Positions 6,819-15,353 of a DNA stretch of 15,437 nucleotides are shown one piece after another. Source of the stretch: CADAWZ01 sp045114665 (GTDB lineage: Bacteria > Vulcanimicrobiota > CADAWZ01); NCBI GenBank assembly GCA_045114665.1, contig JBGUKW010000296.1, positions 1 to 15,437 of the forward strand. Direction: 5' to 3'. A model generated the notes under the pieces. It did no database searches. It saw only the letters and a list, made by a program, of their open reading frames with translations, and was not told where the DNA came from. A program made the translations under genes and the position numbers. How positions within the stretch are numbered: position 1 is the first letter of the stretch; each line of letters begins with the position of its first letter.

Positions 6819-9800
6819 TTAGTTTATTGCAACTGCTCCCCAAGGTGAACCTGTGTCTTCTCCATTGTAAGTGACATGTGGTACATTGTAGAAGGCATTT
6901 GTTCCAATTACTTCAACTGTACTTGGTACTGTCAATTCAGTAAGTGAACTACAGTTGTAGAATGCATGTTGTCCAATGTCTGTTACTGTGTCAGGAATAT
7001 TTATTGTTTCGAGTGCAGTACATTCTTTAAAGGCATTCATTCCAACAAATCTAACATTGTCGCCAAGATTTACTGTCTGTAATCCTGTACAATTTTGGAA
7101 AGCACCAATTCCACTTGTTGAACTTGGACCAGCTATATTTATTACACTGTCTGGAATATCTATTTGTGTAATGTTCTTACAATTATAGAAAGCACCATAT
7201 CCAATTGTTGCAACTTGGTTTCCAATAGTAACATTTGTCAAATTTGTACAATTATAGAATGTATTTTCTGCTATGCTTGTAACACTATCAGGAATTACAA
7301 TTTGTGTCAATCCTGTACAGCCATTAAATGCTTCTGTTCTTATATTTGTAACAGTATTTGGAATACTTATTGTCTTCAATACTGTTAAGTTTCTAAATGC
7401 TGCAGTTTGAATCTGTGTAACAGTATTTGTAAGTGTAATGTGAAGTTCAGAAGCACCACTATCAAATGTTTTATTATCTGTTAGAGAACTTGTTATATTT
7501 CCTTCTATTGTAACATATTTTAGAGCAGTATCACCTGAGAAAATATACCATCCTATTGTTGTAACTTTGCTTGGTATAGTTACTCTTGTTAAATGTGGAC
7601 ATTGTGCAAATGTGTAATGTCCTATTGTTTCAATATTTTGACCTATTGTCAAGTCTGTCAATTGTGTGCAACCATAGAATGGACCTGTAGAATCTGGTCT
7701 ACCATAATAGTTACTCCATGCTAAATTTCCAAGAGTTCTAACACTGGCAGGAATTTCAAGTGTTGCCAAAGATGTACAACCTCTAAATGCTTCACAATCA
7801 ATATGACTTATGTTTTGTCCGAGATTTAGATATACGAGTTTACTGCAATATCTAAATGCATAAGGAGCTATATAAGTAACACCATCTCCTATATTAACTT
7901 CTGTTAGTTCTGTACAATTTTCAAATGCACTTTGTCCAATACTTGTTACGCTGTCAGGTATTGTTATAGAAGGTAGGTTATTACAATTATAAAAAGCAGA
8001 GTTGTTTATATTTACAACACTGTCAGGTATTGTAATATTTACAAGACTTGTACAGCCGTTAAATGCACTGCTTCCTATTGTTATACAACTGTTTGGAATT
8101 GTTACATTTGTGAGACCTGTACAACCACTGAATGCACTGTCATTTATTGTTTTAAGTGTTGAAGGAAGATTTATGCTTCTAAGTTTTGTGTTGCCAGTGA
8201 ACATAGAGCTTCCGATATATGTTACATTGTCTGTGAATGTTACATCTATATCACAGCCCGTGTTTATTGCATTTGTTCCAATACTTGAGACATTTCCTTC
8301 AAATGTGAAGTTTGACAAATTTATACAGTTACTGAAAGCATATTGACCTATACTTGTAACATTTTGTGGAATAGTTACTGCTGTTAATCCTGTGTCTCCA
8401 TAGAAGGAATATTCTCCAATACTTGTAACATTTGCTCCTATGGTCAAGTTTCTTATATTACTGCAAGCTCTGAAAGCTGAATTGCCAATGCTTGTTACAC
8501 TGTCTGGTATTACAATTTTTCTAAGTGAAGTACAATTTTGGAATGCAGATGTGTTAATGTTTTTGACACCTGTTCCAAGATTGAGTGTGGCTATGTTGTT
8601 ACAATTATAGAAAGCTGAACTATCAATAGTTATTACACTGTTTGGAATATTAACTTTTGTCAAATCTGTACAACCATAGAATGCAGAGCCTTCTATATAT
8701 TTAACACTATTTCCTAATGTCAAATTAGCCAATTTTGGACAATTTTCAAATGAGTTACAACTTATATATATAACTCTGTTTGGTATTACAATAGTTTGAA
8801 GAGCTGTACAATCTTTAAATACATCATATCCTATTGTTTCTAAATATTCTCCAAGGGTAATATCCGTGAGGTTTATACAGCCTTCAAATACTCCGACTGA
8901 TGTTCTACGACCATAGTAGCTATCCCAGCCTCTGCTTCTTGGAGCAAGTGTTTTGACATTGTCAGGAATTATGATACTTCTTAAAGAAGTACAATATGCA
9001 AATGCTCCATGTTCAATATATGTAACTTTAGGTCCTATTGTAACATCTGAAAGTGAGCTACAAGCTCTAAATGTATTTCCATATATATGTGTAACCTGAT
9101 TTCCAATTGTAACTGTTTGGAGTTTTGTGCAGTTTTGGAAAGCACCATTATTTGTGGTTCCAGAACCTATAGTTTTGACACTGTCTGGTATTGTTACTGT
9201 TCCTAAATCTGTACAGTTATAAAAAGCTCCATACCCTATAGATTCAACACCTTCGCCTATTGTGAGATCATTTAAGGAAGTGCAGTTACTAAATGAATTA
9301 GCTCCAACAGTTTTTATGCTTGAAGGCATATTTACTCTTGTCAAGTGTAAACAAGAATTAAACTCATTGTCTGCAATTCCTATGATCTTGTAGTTTCCAC
9401 CATTATATGTGTATATTGCAGGAATATTGAGAACTGTAAGTTGAGTTTTGTTACTTGAATTGTATGCAACCTTGCCAATTTCATAGAGTTGGTTTAATAC
9501 ATTGTCATTTAAAGTAACTTTTGTTTCGTCACCATCTACTCTAACATTTATATATTTGTCTTCTTTTGTACCATCATAGTGACATTTTATTCTTGTTGTG
9601 CCTGAGCCAAGGGCTGTTATTTTTCCATATCTATCAATACTACATACAGATGGGTTTATAACTTCATATCTGACAGAACCTGTTACAGGTGTTGCATTTA
9701 CTGTGATTACTATTGTCTCTGTGTCGCCTACAACCAAATAAACATTTTCTTTTTTGATTTGAAGTTCTGTGGTTTTTTCTTCAACATTGAAAGTGATTGT

Positions 9801-11321
9801 TCCATCTTCTCCGACTTCTTCTGTTGTCAAATATGTCAATTCGCCAGTTTCTTTTGTAACAACGGCAACTTTTTTGCCTTCTTTGCCATTGAGAGTGATT
9901 GTGATACTTGTTACATCTGTAGTGTTATCTATTTCAACGACTTCGTCAACACCGTCAAGTACACTTTCATCTGCAATAAGACCAGCATCTTTTATGTATT
10001 GAATTGTTTGTTCTGCTTCTTTGGGAGTATAGATTGAAGAATTAACAGTTACAGGTTGCCCTGTCACTGAAGTTGTTGTATTTTGTACTGTTCTGTCGCC
10101 AGTGATTTGAACTTGTTCTGTTTGGTTGTTGTATGTATAACTTATATATGTGTCACCAATATCGACAATATGTACATTTCCGCCTTCGTCAACAGTTGCT
10201 ATGTCTGTGTTTTCACTGTGGAATGTACAATATGGAGCAACATCTCTTCCTTCGACATAGATATGTAACTGTTGTGTATTACCAGGGAGTAATACAACAG
10301 GCTCAATTACAGGAAGGACAAATTCTTCTTCTGCTTTTATTGTAACAGGTACATCTTTGTCAGCTTCTGTATTATCTACTTTTATGTGTAATGTTGCTGT
10401 ACCTACTTCATTTGCTGTTATCAGTCCGTTATCATTTACAGTAAGAATACTGCTACTTGTACTAAAATGGCAAATTGCGGTGTTTGTTGTTACATCTTTT
10501 TTGCCAACCATAACTTTTATATTTCCTGTTTCGCCAACATACATGACGAGTGATTCAGGATTTATAACGATTCTGTGATCTGCTGGGTTGTGAATTTTGA
10601 CAGGTAGTACAAGATCATTTGCACCTTGAACTCTTGCAATAAGATTTGCATCTCCTTCACCTACTGGGGTGATATATCCATTTGAATCAACGGTAAATAC
10701 ATTTTTGTCACTTGAATCATATTGGGCTATTGCTGTAACATCTGCACCATTTAGAGTTAAAACAAATTTTTGATCATCTGGAGTGCTTTTTTCCATGTCA
10801 AGATAAATTTGACTTTTTGAGGCTTCTATATATGGGAGATCTGGATCTGCGACTGTAACTACAAAAACTGCGTCCATTGCATCAGGATATGAAACACGAA
10901 TTGTTACAGTTCCGTTTTGAATTGCAGTTATGAGACCTTTTACAACTGTTGCAACATTTCCTTTTCCTACAGTCTGTTGAAGAACAGTAAATGTTACATC
11001 ATTTGTAATGTCTTTGCCATCTATATAGGCTATGACATTATCTGTTTGGTTCTTTTCAAGAGTGAATGCGTTTTTTGAAAGATAGATAACTTTATTGGTG
11101 TTATTTATGACATATTGACCACCTTCTATTGTAGTAGTCCCATTTGTTGTAAATGTACCACTACCTCCAGGAACATTGCTTCCTGTTCCTCCACCCGTAT
11201 TTGTGACGAAACTCATTGGATAGTAGCTGTCTCCGCCACCACCGCCACCACATGCCGAAGTAATGATTGCGAATAAAAATAGGCAGGTAAATAACAAGCT
11301 AAATTTAGCCAAATTCTTCAT
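6819..11321 (-). CDS. BspA-like surface lipoprotein: Ig-like (BIG2) domains plus about 35 LRR_5 repeats
   Basis: From ATG 11321 the product is 1500 residues. Residues 1-23 are a lipoprotein signal peptide ending in the lipobox ITSA-C24, followed by poly-Gly, so it should be anchored in an outer or cytoplasmic membrane and exposed. Residues about 75-410 hold four bacterial Ig-like (BIG2) units, each with a (G/N)xxDV/IT-type turn and a VDxxGxIT-type segment. After a spacer comes a fifth (about 520-600). Residues about 635-1485 are Treponema/BspA-type LRRs of 23 residues, with the unit TIPDSVTSIGxxAFxxCxxL alternating between IP- and IG/LG-starting forms. The C-terminus has the NVPHVTYNG...GSPWGA cap common in these proteins. 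Such proteins are adhesins or surface scaffolds; the ligand here is unknown. The start at 11321, not the upstream ATG at 11336, is chosen because AAAGGAG lies between them and the signal peptide begins there. It has its own promoter and terminator. Confidence 0.93.
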   Translation of the reverse strand: MKNLAKFSLLFTCLFLFAIITSACGGGGGGDSYYPMSFVTNTGGGTGSNVPGGSGTFTTNGTTTIEGGQYVINNTNKVIYLSKNAFTLEKNQTDNVIAYIDGKDITNDVTFTVLQQTVGKGNVATVVKGLITAIQNGTVTIRVSYPDAMDAVFVVTVADPDLPYIEASKSQIYLDMEKSTPDDQKFVLTLNGADVTAIAQYDSSDKNVFTVDSNGYITPVGEGDANLIARVQGANDLVLPVKIHNPADHRIVINPESLVMYVGETGNIKVMVGKKDVTTNTAICHFSTSSSILTVNDNGLITANEVGTATLHIKVDNTEADKDVPVTIKAEEEFVLPVIEPVVLLPGNTQQLHIYVEGRDVAPYCTFHSENTDIATVDEGGNVHIVDIGDTYISYTYNNQTEQVQITGDRTVQNTTTSVTGQPVTVNSSIYTPKEAEQTIQYIKDAGLIADESVLDGVDEVVEIDNTTDVTSITITLNGKEGKKVAVVTKETGELTYLTTEEVGEDGTITFNVEEKTTELQIKKENVYLVVGDTETIVITVNATPVTGSVRYEVINPSVCSIDRYGKITALGSGTTRIKCHYDGTKEDKYINVRVDGDETKVTLNDNVLNQLYEIGKVAYNSSNKTQLTVLNIPAIYTYNGGNYKIIGIADNEFNSCLHLTRVNMPSSIKTVGANSFSNCTSLNDLTIGEGVESIGYGAFYNCTDLGTVTIPDSVKTIGSGTTNNGAFQNCTKLQTVTIGNQVTHIYGNTFRACSSLSDVTIGPKVTYIEHGAFAYCTSLRSIIIPDNVKTLAPRSRGWDSYYGRRTSVGVFEGCINLTDITLGEYLETIGYDVFKDCTALQTIVIPNRVIYISCNSFENCPKLANLTLGNSVKYIEGSAFYGCTDLTKVNIPNSVITIDSSAFYNCNNIATLNLGTGVKNINTSAFQNCTSLRKIVIPDSVTSIGNSAFRACSNIRNLTIGANVTSIGEYSFYGDTGLTAVTIPQNVTSIGQYAFSNCINLSNFTFEGNVSSIGTNAINTGCDIDVTFTDNVTYIGSSMFTGNTKLRSINLPSTLKTINDSAFSGCTGLTNVTIPNSCITIGSSAFNGCTSLVNITIPDSVVNINNSAFYNCNNLPSITIPDSVTSIGQSAFENCTELTEVNIGDGVTYIAPYAFRYCSKLVYLNLGQNISHIDCEAFRGCTSLATLEIPASVRTLGNLAWSNYYGRPDSTGPFYGCTQLTDLTIGQNIETIGHYTFAQCPHLTRVTIPSKVTTIGWYIFSGDTALKYVTIEGNITSSLTDNKTFDSGASELHITLTNTVTQIQTAAFRNLTVLKTISIPNTVTNIRTEAFNGCTGLTQIVIPDSVTSIAENTFYNCTNLTNVTIGNQVATIGYGAFYNCKNITQIDIPDSVINIAGPSSTSGIGAFQNCTGLQTVNLGDNVRFVGMNAFKECTALETINIPDTVTDIGQHAFYNCSSLTELTVPSTVEVIGTNAFYNVPHVTYNGEDTGSPWGAVAIN
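6860..9430 (-). repeat. DNA repeat tract encoding the LRR_5 array (about 69-nt period)
   Basis: The coding strand repeats with a period near 69 nt (23 codons). On the plus strand phrases such as ACACTGTCTGGTATTGT and ACAATTATAGAA recur. About 35 units can be counted from the protein. Four units are lengthened by inserts, near 9150-9170, 8905-8950, 7685-7735 and 7105-7130. Two units break the pattern, near 8235-8300 and 7440-7505. The copies have diverged, so the tract is old rather than freshly expanded. Confidence 0.85.
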
Positions 11322-11326
11322 AAAAA

Positions 11327-11333
11327 CTCCTTT
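11327..11333 (-). promoter_or_regulatory. Ribosome binding site deciding the BspA-like start
   Basis: AAAGGAG on the minus strand is 5 nt before the ATG at 11321. It overlaps codons 2-4 of the longer frame from 11336, which has no such site of its own. Confidence 0.8.
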
Positions 11334-11365
11334 CATAAAAAATATTTAAAAATTAGCTATTTAAA

Positions 11366-11394
11366 ATTATAGTTTATATTAATGTGATTTTCAA
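11366..11394 (-). promoter_or_regulatory. Sigma-70-type promoter of the BspA-like gene
   Basis: On the minus strand TTGAAA (11394-11389) and TATAAT (11371-11366) are separated by exactly 17 nt. This is one mismatch from the housekeeping consensus and the best promoter in the window. It gives a leader of about 40 nt. Confidence 0.75.
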
Positions 11395-11417
11395 TTTATA
11401 TTTTTGTTAAATAAATT

Positions 11418-11461
11418 AAAAAAAATAGACATTTGTAAATTTTAATTTACAAATGTCTATT
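11418..11461 (-). terminator. Intrinsic terminator after the sensor gene
   Basis: A perfect 16-bp inverted repeat, AATAGACATTTGTAAA (11424-11439) against its complement (11446-11461), encloses a 6-nt spacer. On the minus strand it is followed directly by a T run. It starts 14 nt after the stop at 11476 and isolates the peptidase-sensor unit from the BspA-like gene. The stem is AT-rich but long. Confidence 0.82.
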
Positions 11462-11475
11462 AAAAATATGTAATA

Positions 11476-13104
11476 TTATTCTTTATACAATTTTTCCTTG
11501 TTTTTAAAATGAGACATTATGTATCCAGTAACATCTGATATTAATTCAAGTTCTCTTGAAGAATTTCCACTTCTTATGTAAAATTTTTCAGTTTTTCCTT
11601 TTTTGGGATCGACTATTTTTGTATAGACAGGAGATGAAGAAGGATATACAATAACAACACATATTTCTTTTTCATCTAAAATTGGAAATTCCATTTTGAT
11701 GTTTTTTGCAGTATTGCTAATTCCACACGCACCATTTAATAATTCCCTTAAATGAAGTTCAAATCCATCTTTATTTTGTTTTTGTAGTGTAGAATAGTCT
11801 TTTTCCAATCCAAGAACATTCCCATTATCGTCAATGCCTATAGTTAAAATTCCACCTTCGCTATTTGAAAAGGCTCCGATTGTTTTTATTATTACATTTT
11901 CAAGGACAGTATTTTTACACTCCTTAACCATATCCCATCTCATAGATGATTTAAATTCTAAATTTTCATTTTCACCCTTTGATATTAGTTTTTTCCATTC
12001 TTCTTCATTCTTGGGTAATGAATAAAGTCCTAACTGTTTTTCTTCTTTTCTTGAAATTATGATACTCATAAAAAACATTATAAGACCAATTCCAGTTATT
12101 ATAAAAGAAATTGTATTGAAAATTGATAAACTCGATGTTACTCGTTCTTTCATAAGTTGTTCATATAGAATTATTCCTAAATATAGCGAAGTATCACCCG
12201 AAAAAGGTTGTATATAGTACAAAAGTCCTAAATCTGCAAGTCGGACAGGGGTAGATAATTTTTTACCTCTGTCATTCCAGTCTTTATTTATGGCTGTTTC
12301 AGAATTTTTTACCATATCTTCAGGAACTTTGCTTCCAGAAAATATGTTTATTTGTTCTCCTAATTGATTTGTCATAAATATTTGAAAATGTTCAGAAAAT
12401 GGTATTGATGAAAATTTTGATATTACATCTGTAAGTCTAAATGATATTGAGGCTTTTATTACTTTTCTTTTTCCAACCCATTGTTGAGAAAATACAATTC
12501 TTCTTAAATCTATTGCTTGATTTGCTCTTGCGACTTCCCAACTTATCTTTTTTTCATAATTTTCTAAGTGGTTATCTGGAAATTCTATTATATCTTTTAA
12601 ATCTTGCGGTATTATTTTCATATATGAAGATAACATTTTGCCATTTTGATCAAAATCTGTTATTTTGCAAGAGTTATCTGGGTCTATGTTTACCATTGAA
12701 TTTTTTATTGTATAACTTCTCCAATATAGATCGTTTTTTATAACCATGAATAGTTGCTCTTGTGAATCTAGCATTATAAAACCATTCATCTGAGGATATT
12801 GTGATAAAATTGGAATCAATATTGAAGCAAAATTTTCATCATCATCTATGGATATTAAATTATTTTCATACCATTTATTAACAGTAGAAAGTAAATCTGT
12901 CGTTGGTTTTAAACATCCTTCCATCATTTGATTTACTTCTGCTGTTTCGGCTGTCATAGCAGATATTGCACTTGAATAGCCTCTTACATTTATAATTTTC
13001 AGTATTCCAAACATTCCTATTCCGATGATGAAAATGATTAGTGATAATAATATTAGAAGGAGATTTTTCTTTTTGGTGTTGCTTGATTCTGTTTTGGTTC
13101 TCAA
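11476..13104 (-). CDS. Membrane sensor: extracytoplasmic Cache-like domain fused to cytoplasmic AlbA/Schlafen domain
   Basis: This 542-residue protein has a basic N-terminus, a membrane helix at about 15-38, an external region (about 41-327), a second helix (328-350) and a cytoplasmic tail. The external part has features of a double-Cache sensor: a long first helix, then QMNGFIMLDSQEQLF (105-119) and the Trp-rich LYWRSY (126-131). The tail (about 376-525) is an AlbA_2/Schlafen-type domain: ENLEFKSS (380-387), the GAFSNSEGGILTIGIDDNG segment (410-428), EICVVIVYPSSSPVY (480-494) and FYIRSGNSSREL (508-519). This domain occurs in proteins annotated as DNA-binding or transcriptional regulators, so an outside signal may change gene expression or a nucleotide-linked activity (inference). 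There is no histidine kinase, HAMP or cyclase output. The start is TTG at 13104, with GGAG 10 nt upstream; no Met occurs before residue 31. It lies 95 nt after the peptidase gene and is probably co-transcribed. Confidence 0.8.
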   Translation of the reverse strand: MRTKTESSNTKKKNLLLILLSLIIFIIGIGMFGILKIINVRGYSSAISAMTAETAEVNQMMEGCLKPTTDLLSTVNKWYENNLISIDDDENFASILIPILSQYPQMNGFIMLDSQEQLFMVIKNDLYWRSYTIKNSMVNIDPDNSCKITDFDQNGKMLSSYMKIIPQDLKDIIEFPDNHLENYEKKISWEVARANQAIDLRRIVFSQQWVGKRKVIKASISFRLTDVISKFSSIPFSEHFQIFMTNQLGEQINIFSGSKVPEDMVKNSETAINKDWNDRGKKLSTPVRLADLGLLYYIQPFSGDTSLYLGIILYEQLMKERVTSSLSIFNTISFIITGIGLIMFFMSIIISRKEEKQLGLYSLPKNEEEWKKLISKGENENLEFKSSMRWDMVKECKNTVLENVIIKTIGAFSNSEGGILTIGIDDNGNVLGLEKDYSTLQKQNKDGFELHLRELLNGACGISNTAKNIKMEFPILDEKEICVVIVYPSSSPVYTKIVDPKKGKTEKFYIRSGNSSRELELISDVTGYIMSHFKNKEKLYKE

Positions 13105-13125
13105 CTTTTTTCTGCTCCGTTTTTA

Positions 13126-13172
13126 TAGCCTTGCAGATAAAAATTGTAATAAAATTCTTGTCTGCAAAGCTA
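13126..13172 (-). other. 12-bp intergenic hairpin upstream of the sensor gene
   Basis: TAGCCTTGCAGA (13126-13137) and TCTGCAAAGCTA (13161-13172) form a 12-bp stem with one G-T pair around a 23-nt AT-rich loop. On the minus-strand transcript it lies between the peptidase stop and the sensor's GGAG site. It has no T run, so it is not a standard terminator. It could stabilise an mRNA end, set differential expression, or bind a regulator. Confidence 0.55.
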
Positions 13173-13199
13173 AGTTTATCATTTTTTATATAACAAGCT

Positions 13200-15344
13200 C
13201 TATAATGATTCCTGCATTTGGATCCATTCTGGACAATCTTTGTAGAATGCAGGATCACTTGTATAATCTTTTTTATTATCTTTTATTAATTTGTTAAAAT
13301 TATTGTATATATTTGTTATAGAATTACCATTTTCATCATATTTGATCCATTTTTTAAATATATTGTCCTTGTTATATACAAACCAGCCAATACTCAATCC
13401 ATTAGAATATTGGTGATATCCAAATGGAGCATAATAGTAGTAGTTGTCATCCATGACAAGGGATATTTTTTCTGTATCATAATAATAATTATCAGGAACT
13501 ACTTCTTTAAGTGCATTATAGACAGCTTGTGCTTTTGTTTTTAATTCATCTGAAGCTGATGAAATTTCACTGGGTATATTTTCTCCATATACATCATTAG
13601 GAGAAAATATTCTCTGCATCATGTAACCAATATCTGCTACTGAATATTCTGAAACAGAAAATAAATATGGTTCTTCATCTATTTTGCAATAATCGAAAAA
13701 TGGTCCATATATTTCTCCAAATGGTTTATATGTAATATATTTTTCTTCACTTGGTTCTACCAAACCATAATAATCAGATATATTTTCATAAGTATCTTTT
13801 ATATCTGATACTTTTGCATAAGTAGCAATTAAATCACCTGTTGCTTTTTTTACAGCTGTTTTATCTGTTTCATTTGCACTTATTACATAATTGGCAAAAT
13901 CAGATATGGCTTCTTTTAGAAAATCACATTTACTACAATCCATAATTGAACAGGTATTGAAATTTGTAAATGAATAATCATTTGTGAGAAATTTATCTCT
14001 TCTATCTTTATTTGATTTAAAAATTGCTTCTGCAAGTTTTTGACCATCATAGTCGGCTGTAATTCTCGATTTCAATACTTTTTGTATCTTTTTTATTTGA
14101 TCACTTAAATTTGCTGTAGTTGAATTTATATTTTTGAGGTCTATACTCGATTTTATAGCAGAGTTTAAAACATTATTTCTTGAAGCTCTTGTTGCTGTAT
14201 CTGTCAAGAAACCATAATAATTAACAGAACCATTCATTCCATCAACTATGGAAACAAGAGATACTTCTTCTGAACCTACTATATATGAAACTATATCTTT
14301 AAATTCATAAGCTACTTCAAAATTTGACATTAAACAGTCATCAAAAAGCAATAAGTCTATTTTTTTGCCTATTTTTTTATATACTTCATTTATCGCCCAA
14401 TAAATACCACTAAGAGATGTTGAACTTACACTGTAATTTTCATCTACTGTTTCATCGGATATTGCACCTAAATATGCTCCACCATGATCTGTTATTGATA
14501 TACATATTTTTTCAGCAGGATAACTTTCTATAGTACGCAATAGAAAATCTGCCAAAATTTTTGGATTAGCAGAGTTTGTATATATGTCATCATAATATTT
14601 TATAACAGGAGATGTTATCTTATTTGTGTCATCTTTGAGCAAATAAAATTCTCTTGCTCCGCCTGACCATTCTTCTTTAGTAATAATGCTATCATATTTT
14701 CCACCTTGTAAATAATATCTATCGCCTATATCATAATAAGCTATTATATATGTATTTTCATCTGATCCAACTTTTTCCATTGCATTTAATGAATCAAAGT
14801 GAAAATCTTCAAGACTGTTATCACAGGCAAAATAATTTATAAATAACCAAGCTTTTATTTTATCTATTTGTTGGGTAATTGAAATTGTTGAAATTGCTTT
14901 TCCATCTTTGTCAACTATAGGTATAGTTATTTTTTGTTCTTCATCTTTTGTATTTTTTTTGATAGTAATTGTCAATGTCTCTCCAGTACCAGTTCCAGAT
15001 GTTGGATTTACTGTTATATTATTAGGTAATTTTGAGGTATCTATTTTCCAATTTTTATAACAATCTATTATAATACTTCTTGTTTCACCTTTTCCAGATA
15101 TAGAATAGTTATATGTTTTCCTCATCTTACTATCTGGATGACTTGGAGAATCATTTGTTTGAGTTTGAGATGTTGTTGAGGTAGATGAATCAGAGTCTGT
15201 AGGGGGATTTGAAGAATTTGTTGAGATAAATCCAAAACCACCTCCAGAAGAAACACTACCGCCTCCGCCACCTCCGCCACAACCTGTCAATATAATAAGA
15301 GCAGAGCTTATAAAAATGCTAAATATTAAATTTTTGAAGGTCAT
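13200..15344 (-). CDS. Clostripain-family (C11) cysteine peptidase lipoprotein with BACON domain
   Basis: From ATG 15344 the product is 714 residues. A lipoprotein signal peptide ends in lipobox ILTG-C22, then poly-Gly and a Ser/Thr/Pro-rich tether to about 72. Residues about 78-158 look like a BACON domain: a WKI strand, an NPTSGTGTGE turn and a closing ISITQQ. The peptidase follows: catalytic His287 in SITDHGGAYLGA and Cys337 in LLFDDCLMSNFEVAYE, with GSEEV nearby (357-361), all typical of C11 enzymes. These cut after basic residues in known members; here the specificity is unknown. It should act at the cell surface. A longer GTG frame from 15383 is rejected because AGGAAG (15353-15348) directly precedes ATG 15344, which begins the signal peptide. 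The sensor gene follows after a 95-nt gap containing a hairpin but no terminator. Confidence 0.9.
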   Translation of the reverse strand: MTFKNLIFSIFISSALIILTGCGGGGGGGSVSSGGGFGFISTNSSNPPTDSDSSTSTTSQTQTNDSPSHPDSKMRKTYNYSISGKGETRSIIIDCYKNWKIDTSKLPNNITVNPTSGTGTGETLTITIKKNTKDEEQKITIPIVDKDGKAISTISITQQIDKIKAWLFINYFACDNSLEDFHFDSLNAMEKVGSDENTYIIAYYDIGDRYYLQGGKYDSIITKEEWSGGAREFYLLKDDTNKITSPVIKYYDDIYTNSANPKILADFLLRTIESYPAEKICISITDHGGAYLGAISDETVDENYSVSSTSLSGIYWAINEVYKKIGKKIDLLLFDDCLMSNFEVAYEFKDIVSYIVGSEEVSLVSIVDGMNGSVNYYGFLTDTATRASRNNVLNSAIKSSIDLKNINSTTANLSDQIKKIQKVLKSRITADYDGQKLAEAIFKSNKDRRDKFLTNDYSFTNFNTCSIMDCSKCDFLKEAISDFANYVISANETDKTAVKKATGDLIATYAKVSDIKDTYENISDYYGLVEPSEEKYITYKPFGEIYGPFFDYCKIDEEPYLFSVSEYSVADIGYMMQRIFSPNDVYGENIPSEISSASDELKTKAQAVYNALKEVVPDNYYYDTEKISLVMDDNYYYYAPFGYHQYSNGLSIGWFVYNKDNIFKKWIKYDENGNSITNIYNNFNKLIKDNKKDYTSDPAFYKDCPEWIQMQESL

Positions 15345-15347
15345 AAT

Positions 15348-15353
15348 CTTCCT
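15348..15353 (-). promoter_or_regulatory. Ribosome binding site deciding the peptidase start
   Basis: AGGAAG on the minus strand lies 3 nt before ATG 15344, placing the start at the first residue of the signal peptide rather than at GTG 15383. Confidence 0.7.

Noticed and set aside
6976..8346. Several plus-strand open frames opposite the LRR array
   Set aside because: They are antisense shadows of the 69-nt repeat and show the same periodicity without any family signature.
11322..11336. Upstream ATG for the BspA-like protein
   Set aside because: The AAAGGAG lies after it and serves the ATG at 11321, where the signal peptide begins.
11476..13104. Antiphage defence role for the AlbA/Schlafen protein
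   Set aside because: There is no defence neighbour, and the sensory domain and peptidase partner fit environmental sensing better.
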